Both the position numbers and the translations under genes were made by a program. Below are positions 23,922 through 34,700 of a stretch of 64,000 bases of DNA, piece by piece. The stretch is from Monosiga brevicollis MX1 (Eukaryota; Opisthokonta; Choanoflagellata; Craspedida; Salpingoecidae), in the NCBI RefSeq assembly GCF_000002865.3, contig NW_001865073.1, forward strand, positions 82,780-146,779, read 5' to 3'. The notes under the pieces are model-generated. The model had not been told where the DNA came from and did not search any database. It saw only the letters and a list, made by a program, of their open reading frames with translations. Within the stretch, counting starts at the first letter, position 1, and every line of letters starts with the position of its first letter.

Positions 23922-25629
23922 ATGGGAGGTGACTGCAGGGCGCTGCTGGGCGTGGTGGTGGGCCTGGTGCTGTTGTCAAACGTAGATCCTGTTCAAGGTC
24001 GACTCTGCCCAGCTCACTTGGGTGATTGCAGCAGCGGCGGGCGGCGTGGTGGGGCTCAATCTGTGCCGTTTGCGCATCATTTTTCCCCAGAGCGACAACA
24101 CCACTTGCACCGTGCGCTGGGGGACGAGTATCATCAGGCAGCGCTCGAGCAGCGCCTCAGCGACCTGGGACTGGACACTGACGGCAACAGCAGCAGCCAC
24201 ATGGTCAACCCAATGAGCTTTGGTGCCGATCCCACGGGTGTGCACGACAGCACGCAAGCCTTGCAGGCGGCCATTGCTCGTCTGCTCGCCTTTGGCAATG
24301 CCTCGCAACAGACCCACCTGGGACTGGCGGGCGGTCAGCCCATGATCGATTTGGGTGGTGCCACCCTTGACCTGCACGGCGGCCTTTATCGTGTGAGTGC
24401 CCCGCTGGTCATTCCTCGCGGCTACGCCAACCTCAACATCCAACAAGGTACCCTGCGGGCCAGCCCAGAGTTTCCCTTGAACGCCACCCTCCTGGCCGTC
24501 GGTGGTGGCACCATCAAGGGGGCCGGCGTGCTCAACCTGAACATTATGCGTGTGACGCTTGATGGCGCGCAACGCGTGGGGGCCGCCCTCGATGTACGCA
24601 ACGGCCAGTACGTGAACCTGGGTCCTGCCCTCATGATCTATGGGTTCAATGCCTTTGGCATTCGCATGAATGGTACGGGAGGTGGCTACATCCACAACAG
24701 CTGGCTCGGCGAGATGCCTCCCAGCACTTTTACGGGGCTGACCACGGCGACCTCAGCTACGGTGCGCGAGCTGCACAACCTGACAGCCACAGCCGTTTCC
24801 CTCGAGGGCAGCGAGCACGATTGCTACATGACGGACGTCATCATCTGGTCCGCCCTTATCGGTGTGGCTTCGGTCAACGGTGCCAACACTTTGACCCACG
24901 TCCACACTTGGAACCTGGCCACCGTGGACGGCGGCATCGGCATGTTCATTGAACATGGCTCTGGCAAGGTTGGTACACATGGGCACATGTTGTCGTAATG
25001 GGTACATGTTGTCGTGTGCCTGGTGCTTGGTGTTGCGCGCAGACGTACTCATGCCCCACGTTTGGCGTTGTGGGACCCCGTCTTAGATTGTCAATTCATA
25101 CATGGATTTTGCAGCCATGGTGGTGCAGGACCCCAAGAGCATGATCATATCTGAAAACCTGTTTCTAGGTCGTGGTAATCTCATTCTCGAGGCGGTCACA
25201 ACAAACACGATGCAAGACCTTGTCATCACGAACAATCGCTGGTGGTCTGAGGGCCATTATGGAGGCAATGACACAATCATCGTGCGCGGGAACATCGACA
25301 GTGTGGTGGACGTTGTCATTGAAAACAACGTGGCCGACGAGCTTTGGGTGCAGCGTAGCACTCGAGCCACCCTTTCGGGGCCCGTGCCATTTGGGCGGGG
25401 CTCGGCGCAGCTCGACTTTTCTGGAGCCCTGCTGTTCACCCAGCCGATTCAAACAGCCTCGTGTGAGGTGACAACGGATGGTCCCGTGGTGGCCCACGTG
25501 GTGCGGCCCATCGACGCGAAATGGCCGCGTCGGCTTGAAGTCGGTCTGGCAACCAATGTCACGGGCAACACGCACACCAACATTAGCTGCACTGTGGATC
25601 AGAGCCATCGCCTCCAAGTGGCTCATTGA
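23922..25629 (+). CDS. Secreted pectate-lyase-fold (right-handed beta-helix) protein
   Basis: Predicted secreted protein of 529 residues in two exons, 23922-24968 and 25087-25629. The signal peptide is about residues 1-26 (LLGVVVGLVLLSNVDPVQG). The mature protein has the Pectate_lyase_3 entry motif MSFGADPTGVHDSTQALQAAI, then GGATLDLHGGLYRVSAPLVI and long Asn/Gly/Val-rich beta-helix coils (for example MQDLVITNNRWWSEGHYGGN and VVDVVIENNVADELWV). Family members include polysaccharide lyases, hydrolases and phage tailspikes, so the enzyme class cannot be set from the sequence. Several N-glycosylation sequons are present. A role in digesting or binding bacterial or algal polysaccharide is an inference from the lifestyle of the likely host. 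Confidence 0.85.
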
Positions 25630-25950
25630 CGGGGGGCTTGAAAGGCGCCACGCCCGGCCTAACACCGACGTCGTTTGTAATTTAGTCATTCAATTTGCAA
25701 ACAGCACCATTCATATATGAGCCGTAATTTGGACACAAAAGGCATCAAAACTCGTTCGGCAATAAGCCCGATTGATGACAGGAAAAAGCAAACAAGGATA
25801 CGGGGAGGAATCAGGAAGAAGCCACGCCCGAGTATGAGAAGTAGAGTACAAGAAAGATGGGCTAGATACAAAGGAAGAAGAGACATGAGGTGGAACAACG
25901 CCTCGGCTCAAGTTTAACGCCCCAGCCCATGGTCAAGGGTGCCACCACAT
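25630..25950. other. Convergent intergenic spacer
   Basis: About 320 bp between two converging 3' ends. Nothing was recognised. Confidence 0.45.
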
Positions 25951-27690
25951 TCAAAACAGCATCGAGGTTTCGCGATCCTTGGGCCGCAGCTCGGCGGCAA
26001 AATGCGCCATTTTATCCGCTTGGGTGGTATCCAAGGTCAAACCGCGCGGGCGGAACTCGGGCTCGGTCGGCGGGGATTCGGGTCGCCCCGGCCGCATGGC
26101 GTTGCGAATACTGCGACCAGCTCGACGGCCCAGTGAGCGTAGCAGGCCGTTTTGGTCTGATTTGTGGGAGCGGAGCGAGGACGATGAGCTGTTGTTTGGC
26201 GGTGTTTCCTCGCGCTGGCTGCCGGCGGAACGCTCCGAAGCCTGGCGCTCGCGCCACCGGTTGTTGGTTTTGACAAGCCCACGCATGTCTTCGTCGATCC
26301 ACAAGCTTGGGCGTGAAAGGAGGGCGGCGGCGGCGGCTGCTTCCTGGTCCTGCGATGGTGCATCAGGCATGCCATCCTCATCGTCACCGGGAGACGACGT
26401 CGCTGAGAGGCTGCTGGTGTTGCCTTGGGCTTGGTCTTCACCTTGAGTGGCAGTTGGGAGACTGTACATGCTGCGAACCATGGCGGCATCCCGACGAGTG
26501 ACACCCTGGCCAAGATGGGGTGCTGATTTCGGGGCAATGATGGCGGCATCAGATGGCGGATTGGGAGAACGAGGAGACGAGGGTTTGGACGATGACGGCC
26601 CGGCGGGGAGCACGCCCGTGTGGTTAAGGCTATTGAAAGAATTGGAGCGGGAGTTGACGACTGAACCAGTGTCCCGAACATCAAAGCCGGTCATGCCAGG
26701 CAACGCCAGTGTGTTGCCCGAACTGCTTCGCGCAGCCGCGGTCATGGGCGCGGCGGGTGAGCCAAGGGGCGACCTTTGAGGGCTTTCCACTCGTTCCGTG
26801 TCGAGGCTGAGAGAGGCGGGGCGGCCGGGCAAGCTGCCAGTGCGACGGCGGGCTTCCGGGGCTTCGTTCACCGGGCCAGCGCCATTGACGGAAATGCTGT
26901 GGCTGCGGCGGTGTGAAGAAAAGTCAAAGCTGCTGACACGACGCAGGCTCGGGGCGGCCGGATCGAGGGCTTGAATCACGGGATGGTCAGCAAATGAGGC
27001 GTTGTCCGACTTCTCCGTCAGCTGTCGGCGTAGGTGGTCCAGGGTCTCGTCCATGTGGCGTTCGTGCTGCATGAGTTCCTCATTGTTGTGATGGTGCGCG
27101 ACCACCGAGCCTTCCGGCGGCGGGGCCGCTTTGGTCGCCGTCACGGCAGGTGCCGACTTGCGGTTGTTTTTGGGGGAGGGCGCTGGAGAGCCGGCGGGCT
27201 GGATATTGGCCTCGCTGTGGCGTACCGCCCCAAAAGCATGAATGACGTCAAAGGACAGGCGGGTGGAGTTTCGTAGGCGGCGCTTGAGGCGCCCGCGGAT
27301 GACCACGGCTTCTTCCTCGGGCACGCCCCGGGCCATGAGGTCATCCGCGGTAAAGGAGGCCAAGTCCTCGCCGACTAGAGCGTTATTGCGACACCAGAGC
27401 AGGGTGACGGGGCACTCCTGCGCACGAACCCATTGCAAGCACTGCTCGTTGTCCCAGGTCAATGGGTCATTGGGCAACTCTGGGGTCCCGGCAGCACTTG
27501 GGGGCGCGTTGGCGTGGCTCGTGCTCGGAGCGGAGGGTGTCGCGGGTTCGGCGGCAAAAGGGACGTAGACAAAGGACGTGCGCACCACTTTGCGGCTGGA
27601 GCTGGGGCGAGGGAGGTCTGCATCCCCCTGAGCGCGAGGACGATCACCCGCCGGCTCACCCTTGCGAGGCTTGCCCCAACACTTGAACAT
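25951..27690 (-). CDS. SAM-domain protein with long disordered Ser/Pro-rich region
   Basis: Single-exon gene for 579 residues starting MFKCWGKPRKG. Residues about 78-140 form a sterile alpha motif: LTWDNEQCLQWVRAQECPVT, LVGEDLASFTADDLMARGV and EEAVVIRGRLKRRL. The rest is low-complexity and charged, with repeated RxxS-type phosphorylation-like stretches (RRVSSFDFSSHRRSHSIS, RRRTGSLPGRPASLSLD) and a basic patch near the C-terminus (SLGRRAGRSIRNAMRPGR). No catalytic domain, signal peptide or membrane segment is seen. It is probably a cytoplasmic scaffold. The lack of introns is unusual beside its intron-rich neighbours. Confidence 0.83.
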   Translation of the reverse strand: MFKCWGKPRKGEPAGDRPRAQGDADLPRPSSSRKVVRTSFVYVPFAAEPATPSAPSTSHANAPPSAAGTPELPNDPLTWDNEQCLQWVRAQECPVTLLWCRNNALVGEDLASFTADDLMARGVPEEEAVVIRGRLKRRLRNSTRLSFDVIHAFGAVRHSEANIQPAGSPAPSPKNNRKSAPAVTATKAAPPPEGSVVAHHHNNEELMQHERHMDETLDHLRRQLTEKSDNASFADHPVIQALDPAAPSLRRVSSFDFSSHRRSHSISVNGAGPVNEAPEARRRTGSLPGRPASLSLDTERVESPQRSPLGSPAAPMTAAARSSSGNTLALPGMTGFDVRDTGSVVNSRSNSFNSLNHTGVLPAGPSSSKPSSPRSPNPPSDAAIIAPKSAPHLGQGVTRRDAAMVRSMYSLPTATQGEDQAQGNTSSLSATSSPGDDEDGMPDAPSQDQEAAAAAALLSRPSLWIDEDMRGLVKTNNRWRERQASERSAGSQREETPPNNSSSSSLRSHKSDQNGLLRSLGRRAGRSIRNAMRPGRPESPPTEPEFRPRGLTLDTTQADKMAHFAAELRPKDRETSMLF

Positions 27691-27918
27691 GGCGCTTCGC
27701 GGGCGTCAAGGACAACCAAAGGGGCGGACTCTGCAGCACAAACTGCCTGCTCCAAGCCGAGCCACGAGTCTCAACACACACGATGCACAAGCACGGGTCC
27801 GCGCGTCCACGCAAGCACAGGTCCGTCACAGTACACACCGTTCAACAAATGCACTGCCCCACGCCCTCGACGCGCTTCAGGGGACCGCGCTGCCCTTTTA
27901 CCTGATTTTTTTTTTTTC

Positions 27919-27961
<43 letters not shown>

Positions 27962-28486
27962 AATGGAGAAGACTGGCTGTGTACCTTTTTGTTGTGGCTT
28001 GAGTCCCACACCCATGTACCTTGTTAACGTTGTTAACCCATAAGAGATCCGTACGCTCTTGTTGTGGGCACGTAAGGTCCCCAAGCCAAAGGCGAATGTC
28101 AGATAAAACGTCGATACAGCTTGCGTGCATCTCCAATGTGTAACAAACATCACACAACACATATCTCAAAGTGTGATAAAGCATAACACATCATAGTGTA
28201 GCCAACAATGTGTAAAGCTGGAACAATGCGCCGGACAGGTCAAAAGTACCTGTGGTAGCGAGACCCCAAGGGTTCGTCTGATACAACAGTAGTTGTGGCG
28301 GAGACGTTTGACCAGAGTGGGACACACAGCGTGACAACCTGCCCCCGGGGTCGCGCTGCCGCCGCCGCCGCCGCCAGCTATAGCCTCGTCGGTACCTGGC
28401 GCCTTAACCCCTTTTCGCAGCCCACGCGCGAGGGCAGGCGCATGAACTTGAACAAGCAGGTTGTTTAAATTGGCTCAACAGGCGCC
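27691..28486. promoter_or_regulatory. Divergent intergenic region
   Basis: About 800 bp between the SAM-domain (-) and SPF45-like (+) start codons. It has a T run at 27907-27919, a GA run, and a CCG repeat near 28361-28375. No gene or tRNA-like structure was recognised. Confidence 0.4.
27926..27958. repeat. (GA)n microsatellite
   Basis: GA dinucleotide run of about 33 bp. Confidence 0.93.
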
Positions 28487-30637
28487 ATGTCTCTGTATGA
28501 TGGGCTGGATGTCGAGCAAGAGGTGAAGAAGGACCTGTACGCTGCCTCCACCTCTGGCACCGGGACCTCGGCTACAAATCAGACGGCCCCCGATCTCGCC
28601 ACCACTGCCTCTCAGGGCACTGGATCCAATGCCGAGGATGGTGTGTATTCTGTCCCTCTTGCTCCCTGCCCTGCCTCCTACGGTCCCTCCTTTTCTTTTC
28701 TTTTTTCTGCGTTGCGCTGTCGAGCGTGTGCCACGATTAGCACGCGGCCCTCTCACACACTTCCCTCTGGCTCGATCCGTTGACCTTGATGTTAGATGCT
28801 GACAAGCGCAAAGCCGGTTGGGGCGTGGTGGGCAGTCACATGTTTGCCGCCGAGATTCAGCGCAAGCGACTTGCGGCCAAGGCTGCCGCCAAGGCGGCTG
28901 AAATGGTACGGGCCTGCGCCTTGTTCCCCCCACGCCAATTCGTTTGCCATGGCCCTGATTCTGCTTGTGCCGCCATGGTTAATGGTTGCAGCAGAAACAA
29001 AGCGAATCCACGAACAGTGGCACGCCATCCTTTGTCCCTGCAGCCCTTCGCAATCGGTCCACAGCCGCGATAGCATCGCCTGCGCTGTCCAGCAGCAGTG
29101 CCATGATGCAGCGCGCCGCTCTCATTGCCGAAGCACAGCAGCAGCAACAGCATCTGGAACAGCAACAGCAGAGCAAACACGACCAGCAGTCCCAAGGGGA
29201 CGGTGCTCATCCCGGACCCGAAGCCACGCCGCCCAGTGAGCCCTTTATAGACACTGATGCTTCACGGCGCGAGATTCAGTTTCCCTATGACCCCAGCAGG
29301 TACCCGAGTCTTGGTCTCCGCTTGCTTTTTTTTTTTTTTTTTTTTTCTTTCCCACTTTGGAATGTCAAAATCATTAAATTTTGGTTCACTGATCTCATGT
29401 CCGGCAACACAAACTGTGTTTGCTTTCTGCTTTGGTGCACGTTGAACGGCAGACCCAATGAATTTGAAGAGGTGAAGGCGTTTATGGAGCGTCAACGCAC
29501 CGAGTTTCTCTCTGGCGCCGGCCTCGAGGCGGAGGCCCCATCCACCCGTGGTTCGTGCTCCTCCGTGCTCTTTCATGCTCTTCCATGCTCCTCGCTGCCC
29601 CTCCGTGGTACCGTGCTTCTCTTGATCCTTGTGCCACGCCTTGTCAACTCATGTGGGGCCTGCACGATGTTTTAGGGCCTCGCGCAGCCATTGCACCACC
29701 GCCCAGTCTGGGTGGAACAACCGCTCCAGCTCAAACCAACACCAATGCCAACGCTGGCGTGGCCATTGCTCCGCCTTCCAGCCTCCAAAACACCACCTCA
29801 ACGCGGCCCAAGGCTGCCATCGCACCCCCCGCAAACCTACAAGCGCCACAATTTGTGCCAGCCGCTCAACCAGGAGCTGCTGCCACCCCGTCCGGCGCCC
29901 CCGCAGCAAGCAAGCCCGCATTGGATATATCAGGAGAGGAGGCCTTTGCTAAGCGACAGGCTCTCTCGATGTCTGGGGAAGAAGCCTTTGCCAAACGCCA
30001 AGCGTTGTCCATGTCGGGTGAGGAAGCGTTTGCCAAGCGCCAGGCTCTGTCCATGTCCGGGTCCCAAGCTTTTGCACACCGACAAACCTTGGGTGCAGCC
30101 CCCTCGGGAGGAACGGGCCCCACTCGCGTCGTTTTGCTTCAGGTGCGAACGAGCCCGCCGCGCAGGATAAATGCTTGTTTTGGCGTGGCACACCCACTTG
30201 GCCGTGCCGCACCCGTGTTGAGAAACGTTGATGTGCTGCCGTCTGCCTGCCGCGTTTTTCAGAACATGGTCGGTCCAGGAGAGGTGGACGGTGACTTGCA
30301 GCCAGAGACGGCCAACGAGTGTTCGCGGTTTGGGCAAGTGACCAAGTGCACTGTCTTTGAGTGTCCACGTGGTTCTGTCCGTGACGACCAAGCTGTTCGC
30401 ATTTTCGTCGAGTTTGCTGACCTACCGGCTGCAGCCCGGGGTACGTCGTGCGCGTGCTGGGGGCTCTTGGGCTGAGAATGGCTGTCGACTGACCGGCTTT
30501 TGTCCTTTGTTGCTGGATATATAGCTCGCCAAGAAATGCACGGTCGCTTCTTCGGAGGTCGGCAAGTCCGTGCAAGCTTCTTCGATGCGGATCGCTTCGC
30601 CCGCCAAGACCTAGCCCCCCGCGCCGGCGAACCCTAG
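28487..30637 (+). CDS. RBM17: SPF45/RBM17 splicing factor homologue lacking a G-patch
   Basis: SPF45 acts in 3' splice-site choice; its UHM domain binds ULMs of SF3B1 and U2AF. Seven exons are inferred: 28487-28640, 28796-28905, 28992-29299, 29453-29550, 29676-30142, 30263-30440 and 30525-30637, giving 475 residues. Family marks: N-terminal MSLYDGLDVE, a Trp-containing segment KAGWGVVGSHMF, PYDPSRPNEFEEVKAFMERQ (cf. YDPMFPNDYE), AAIAPPPSL repeated three times, and the C-terminal UHM from TRVVLLQNMVGPGEVDGDL to MHGRFFGGRQVRASFFD. The expected G-patch between these is absent. Instead there are four copies of a 15-residue unit, three of them SGEEAFAKRQALSM and one SGSQAFAHRQTLG. The acceptor at 28991 has a NAGNAG alternative. 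Confidence 0.9.
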
Positions 30638-30762
30638 TGCCCTTACTCCAGATTGCTAATCGATTTTTTTGTCTGACAATGGAAAGAAAGAAAGAGAGAG
30701 AGAGAGAGACAGAGAGAAAGGGAGTGAGCTTATTGGAATGAGTAACAACAGCAACAGCGTGA

Positions 30763-30794
30763 TACGACGTTACGACGTTACGACGTTACGACGT
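30763..30794. repeat. 8-bp tandem repeat, four copies
   Basis: Four perfect copies of tacgacgt. Confidence 0.93.
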
Positions 30795-31759
30795 TGTGCA
30801 GAAAAAGGATGACATCGACATGATGATGCATGAAAGCGAGAGAGAGAGAGCTGTCAAAGAGCAAGAGTTGGAGAGATGGGGACAAGGCGTCAATAAGACC
30901 AAGAGGTTGGCAAAACTTGAAAGTCGATCAAGTTGAAAAATCAACCAGAAATCAGAGAAACAGAGATGAGAACCATCAGCTTTAGAGAAGCCACGAGATA
31001 ACCAGAAAGTTTCAGAGACAGGGGCGTGTGAACAGCAAAAAGCGTGTGATGCGGGCGGCAGTTATTACGACGACATCAGAGAGAGAGAGGTGTCGGCGTG
31101 TGTGTGTGAGTGACGCGCAACTGGCGAATGGCAGTGGCCTCGTGGTCCTTGATGGTCGTTTTGAGAGCGGCAGTGATGATGGATGGCGGTACAGAGCTGG
31201 AGGTGGGGGAGGGGGGAGAGAAGGCACATCAGACAGGGTTTTAAAATGTGTGTTTTGTGGGGAGGGAGGGGATGGGCGAGCTTCCAATCCACACCCCACC
31301 GTGCGCACCGTCACGGGCGGTCTTTCAGGAAAGGGGTTGGAAGATCTTCATGCGGCCGCTTTGCAAACGCTGTTGTGTGGGCGCGCGCACACATACCCTA
31401 TAGCCCTTGCTGTTCTTGCCCTTGAACACATTCATAATGTCTCTGCGCCTATACCCTGACTCACGCCGTTGCCCTTTTCTCCGGTCGCTCGCCTTGTGCT
31501 TAGGCGCCCCACCTCCGCCTGTCGTTCGTGTGATCAATTTTCAACAAGGCCCCCCACCGAGAATCACACACCCCACAGGGTTTTGTGGATAAACCTCACT
31601 TCTTGCTTCCCTCCATCAACCTTCATACGTCTTCAACCTCCGCGCGATCGTTTTTCCCACCTGACGCAGGCGCCAACTTCAAACAACCCAAGCCATCCAA
31701 TTGTCATCTCTCGGGCTCGCGCCGCGTCTGCGGTGGTCGCTGGTGACGGCGCTCACGAA

Positions 31760-31785
31760 CAAGCGCGCGCGCGTGCGCGCGCTTG
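31760..31785. repeat. GC-rich near-perfect palindrome before the cadherin start codon
   Basis: A 26-bp block starting caagcgcgcgcgcg and ending cgcgcgcttg is its own reverse complement except at the centre. It ends 9 nt before the ATG at 31795, so it probably lies in the 5' UTR. Confidence 0.85.
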
Positions 31786-31794
31786 CTCATCGCC

Positions 31795-34700
31795 ATGTCA
31801 CCACTGTTGACCCGCTGGCTTGTGCTAGCCGCACTGGCCTTGGTTGCCAGCGCTCAATATCCCCCCATCTTTGGCCAGACGTACTACGTTTTCTCCACCG
31901 TTGAAGACCAGACCGGAAATATCGGCACGGTTGTGGCAACCGACCGCGACGGTGATGCCATCCAATACAGTTTTTCCGGCTCCAGCGTTCAAAGCACCAC
32001 CTCCACTCTGGCAGGGCAACTGGTCATCGACACTAGCACGGGCACCATCAGCACGCCGACTGGCCTCTCCGAGAGCGGTCTCACGACCGTCTATGCCCTC
32101 TCAGGCTCCCCCCGCTCCTCGGCTCAGTGTAGCGTCGTTCTTCAGGTGGCGGACATTAACAACAACCCTCCCACCTTTGACAAGAGCCAGTACAATGTTT
32201 CCATTCCCGAGAATACGGCCTCCAGTAATTTGGTCCAGGTCATTGTCACCGACGCTGATACAACCTATGCGAATCAAGACTACACCCTGTTCTTCATTGA
32301 AGGCAACCAGGGGGGTGAATTTCTCGTCAGCACGTCCGGCATTGTCTCTCTCAACTACACCCTCGACTATGAAAGACAGACAGCCTACCGCCTGCTGCTG
32401 GTGGCCGAGAACGTGGCTGCGCCCCCCCTCAACGACACGGCCTGGATCAACGTGCTGGTGACGGATCTTAACGATAACGCCCCGATTCTGAATCCAACCT
32501 TGTACAATGTCAGGTCAGTCCTTGGCGTTCATTCGACTCTCAATCCCGACCCCAACTGGGTATCCGCTTTTCTCATGCCTCGTTTGTACGCGATTTGACC
32601 CTCCACAGCGTTAGTGAAGCCACCCCTGCCAATTCGATCGTGGCCACGGTGGTGGCAACAGACGCTGATCGACACGACACCGTGAGCTACAGCATCGTTG
32701 ACACAAATATTCCTTTTAGTATTGGCAGTAGCTCGGGCCAGCTGAGACTGGCCACGGCGCTTGACTATGAGACTCTGCAAATGTACAACTTTTCAGTTCG
32801 TGTGACAGACTCAGGTACCCCCAGTCGCACCGCCACGGGCACTGTTTTAATCCACGTTCAGGATGTCAATGACAACGCCCCGCGCTTTGGCCAGCCCGCC
32901 GGCTACGCCATTTCTGTCCCGGAGAGCTTCAACGTGCAGCAACAACTCTTGCTCGTTTCTGCCACTGATGCTGACCTACCCTCAACGCTCAACGGTCAAG
33001 TTCGGTATGCCATCAACGAAACCTCAGACTTTATCATTGATGCCCTTTCCGGCGCCATCCATGCCGCCGCAGCCTTTGACTACGAAGCGCAGCAGTCGTA
33101 CACCTTTGGCGTGTATGCGCATGACCTTGGTTCGCCCCAACGCACGACCCGGGTCTCAGTGGCCATTACCGTGACCGACGTGAACGATAACACCCCTCAA
33201 TTTCAGGCCCCAAACTATGCAGTCAGTGTCTCAGAGTGGACAGCGAGCGGTGCCGCCATTGTCAATCTGTCCGCAACAGACGCAGACCTGCATGACACGG
33301 TACTCTTTTCACTTCGCACCACCTCCGTGCCCTTTGGTGTTGACCAAAACACGGGCCAGCTTTCCGTCGCCGGCACCCTCGACTATGAGACAAGGCAATC
33401 CTACAACCTCACCGTGCGCGTCTCCGATACGGGCTCGCCTTCTCGTCACGCTGATACCTGGGTCCTGGTGACCATCCTCGATGAGAATGACCATGCCCCT
33501 ATTTTCGGCGCCCTAAATGGCTACACCGTTGCCGTTGCGGAAGATGTGAACGTTGCCAACCCCTTGCTAACGCTCTCCGCCACGGATGGCGACCTCCCTA
33601 CCACTGCCAACGGCCAAATTCGCTACAGTCTGAACGGCACGGCGTCCTTTGCCATCAACGCCACCACCGGGGTGATCCACGCGCTCGCTCCCCTCGACTA
33701 CGAGCAAACGCAAAAGTATGTCTTCACTGCCACAGCTGCTGATCTGGGCACTCCACCGCGCTTTGCCACCACCACCGTCACGATCAATGTGCAAAATGTC
33801 AATGACAACGTTCCCGTCTTTGGAGCTGCCTCGTATGCCGTCAACGTCTCCGAGTCCACTCTTAAGAACACGGTCATCCTTCTCGTCTCGGCCACTGATG
33901 CTGACATTCTGGACTCTGTCCGCTTCAGCATTCAGACCGCATCAGTACCCTTTGCTGTTGGTCAAACATCCGGAGAGCTTTCCCTGGCTGGCACCTTGGA
34001 CTACGAGCTGCGCACAAGCTACAACATCACACTCCGCGTTACCGACACAGGGTCGCCCCCGCTGTACTCTGAGGTGCAGGTGCTGATTTCCGTTTTGGAT
34101 GAGAATGACAACGCGCCGCGGTTTGGGGCAGAATCTTATCAAACATCCGTGCTCGAGTCGGTCAATGTGACGCAGCCGCTCTTGCGCGTCTCGGCCACCG
34201 ACGGTGACTTGCCCGCCACCGCCAATGGCCAAGTTCGCTACGAGCTCTACAACGCTCTTTTCTCTGATACAAACTTCACCGTGGATGCCATCACGGGCCA
34301 GATCTATGCAACACGTGCCCTCGACTATGAGACAGTGCAGCGCTATTTCTTTACTGTACAAGCTCATGATTTGGGTTCGCCCAGGCGCAGCTCCCCGGTG
34401 ATTAATGTGACGATCCTCGTCATCAACGTTAACGACAATGCTCCTCTGTTCGTCGATGCGCCCTATAGCGCCAACATCTCCGAGGCCACCAGCATTGGGA
34501 CGGCTGTCCTTGCCGTGGCGGCAACTGACGCCGATCTCGAGCAAACCCTGTCGTTCTCCATCGTGGATGCGGCCGTTCCTTTTGCCATCGGGTCCCAATC
34601 AGGAGTTATCACGCTTGCCAACGCGGTTGATCATGAAACCGTGCTGTTCTACCGTTTTAACGTGCGCGTTCAAGACAGTGCTAGCAGTCCCCTCAGCGCC

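Larger units (their letters stand above)
30638..31794. promoter_or_regulatory. Upstream region of the giant cadherin gene
   Basis: About 1.16 kb between two plus-strand genes. It holds GA-rich stretches (30684-30720, 30836-30850, 31077-31090), a 4-copy 8-bp tandem repeat and a GC palindrome next to the start codon. No convincing gene was found; it should contain the 3' flank of RBM17 and the promoter and 5' UTR of the cadherin gene. Confidence 0.45.

Noticed and set aside
27691-28486. A possible tRNA or small RNA gene
   Set aside because: No A-box/B-box pair or clover-leaf could be found; ggttcg near 28271 lacks a matching context.
30143-30262. A hidden G-patch exon in the SPF45-like gene
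   Set aside because: This 120-bp intron was read in all plus frames; no GxGxGxG-type G-patch sequence appears.
30638-31794. A small gene upstream of the cadherin
   Set aside because: Open frames here are short, GA/GT-driven and lack motifs or spliceable partners.
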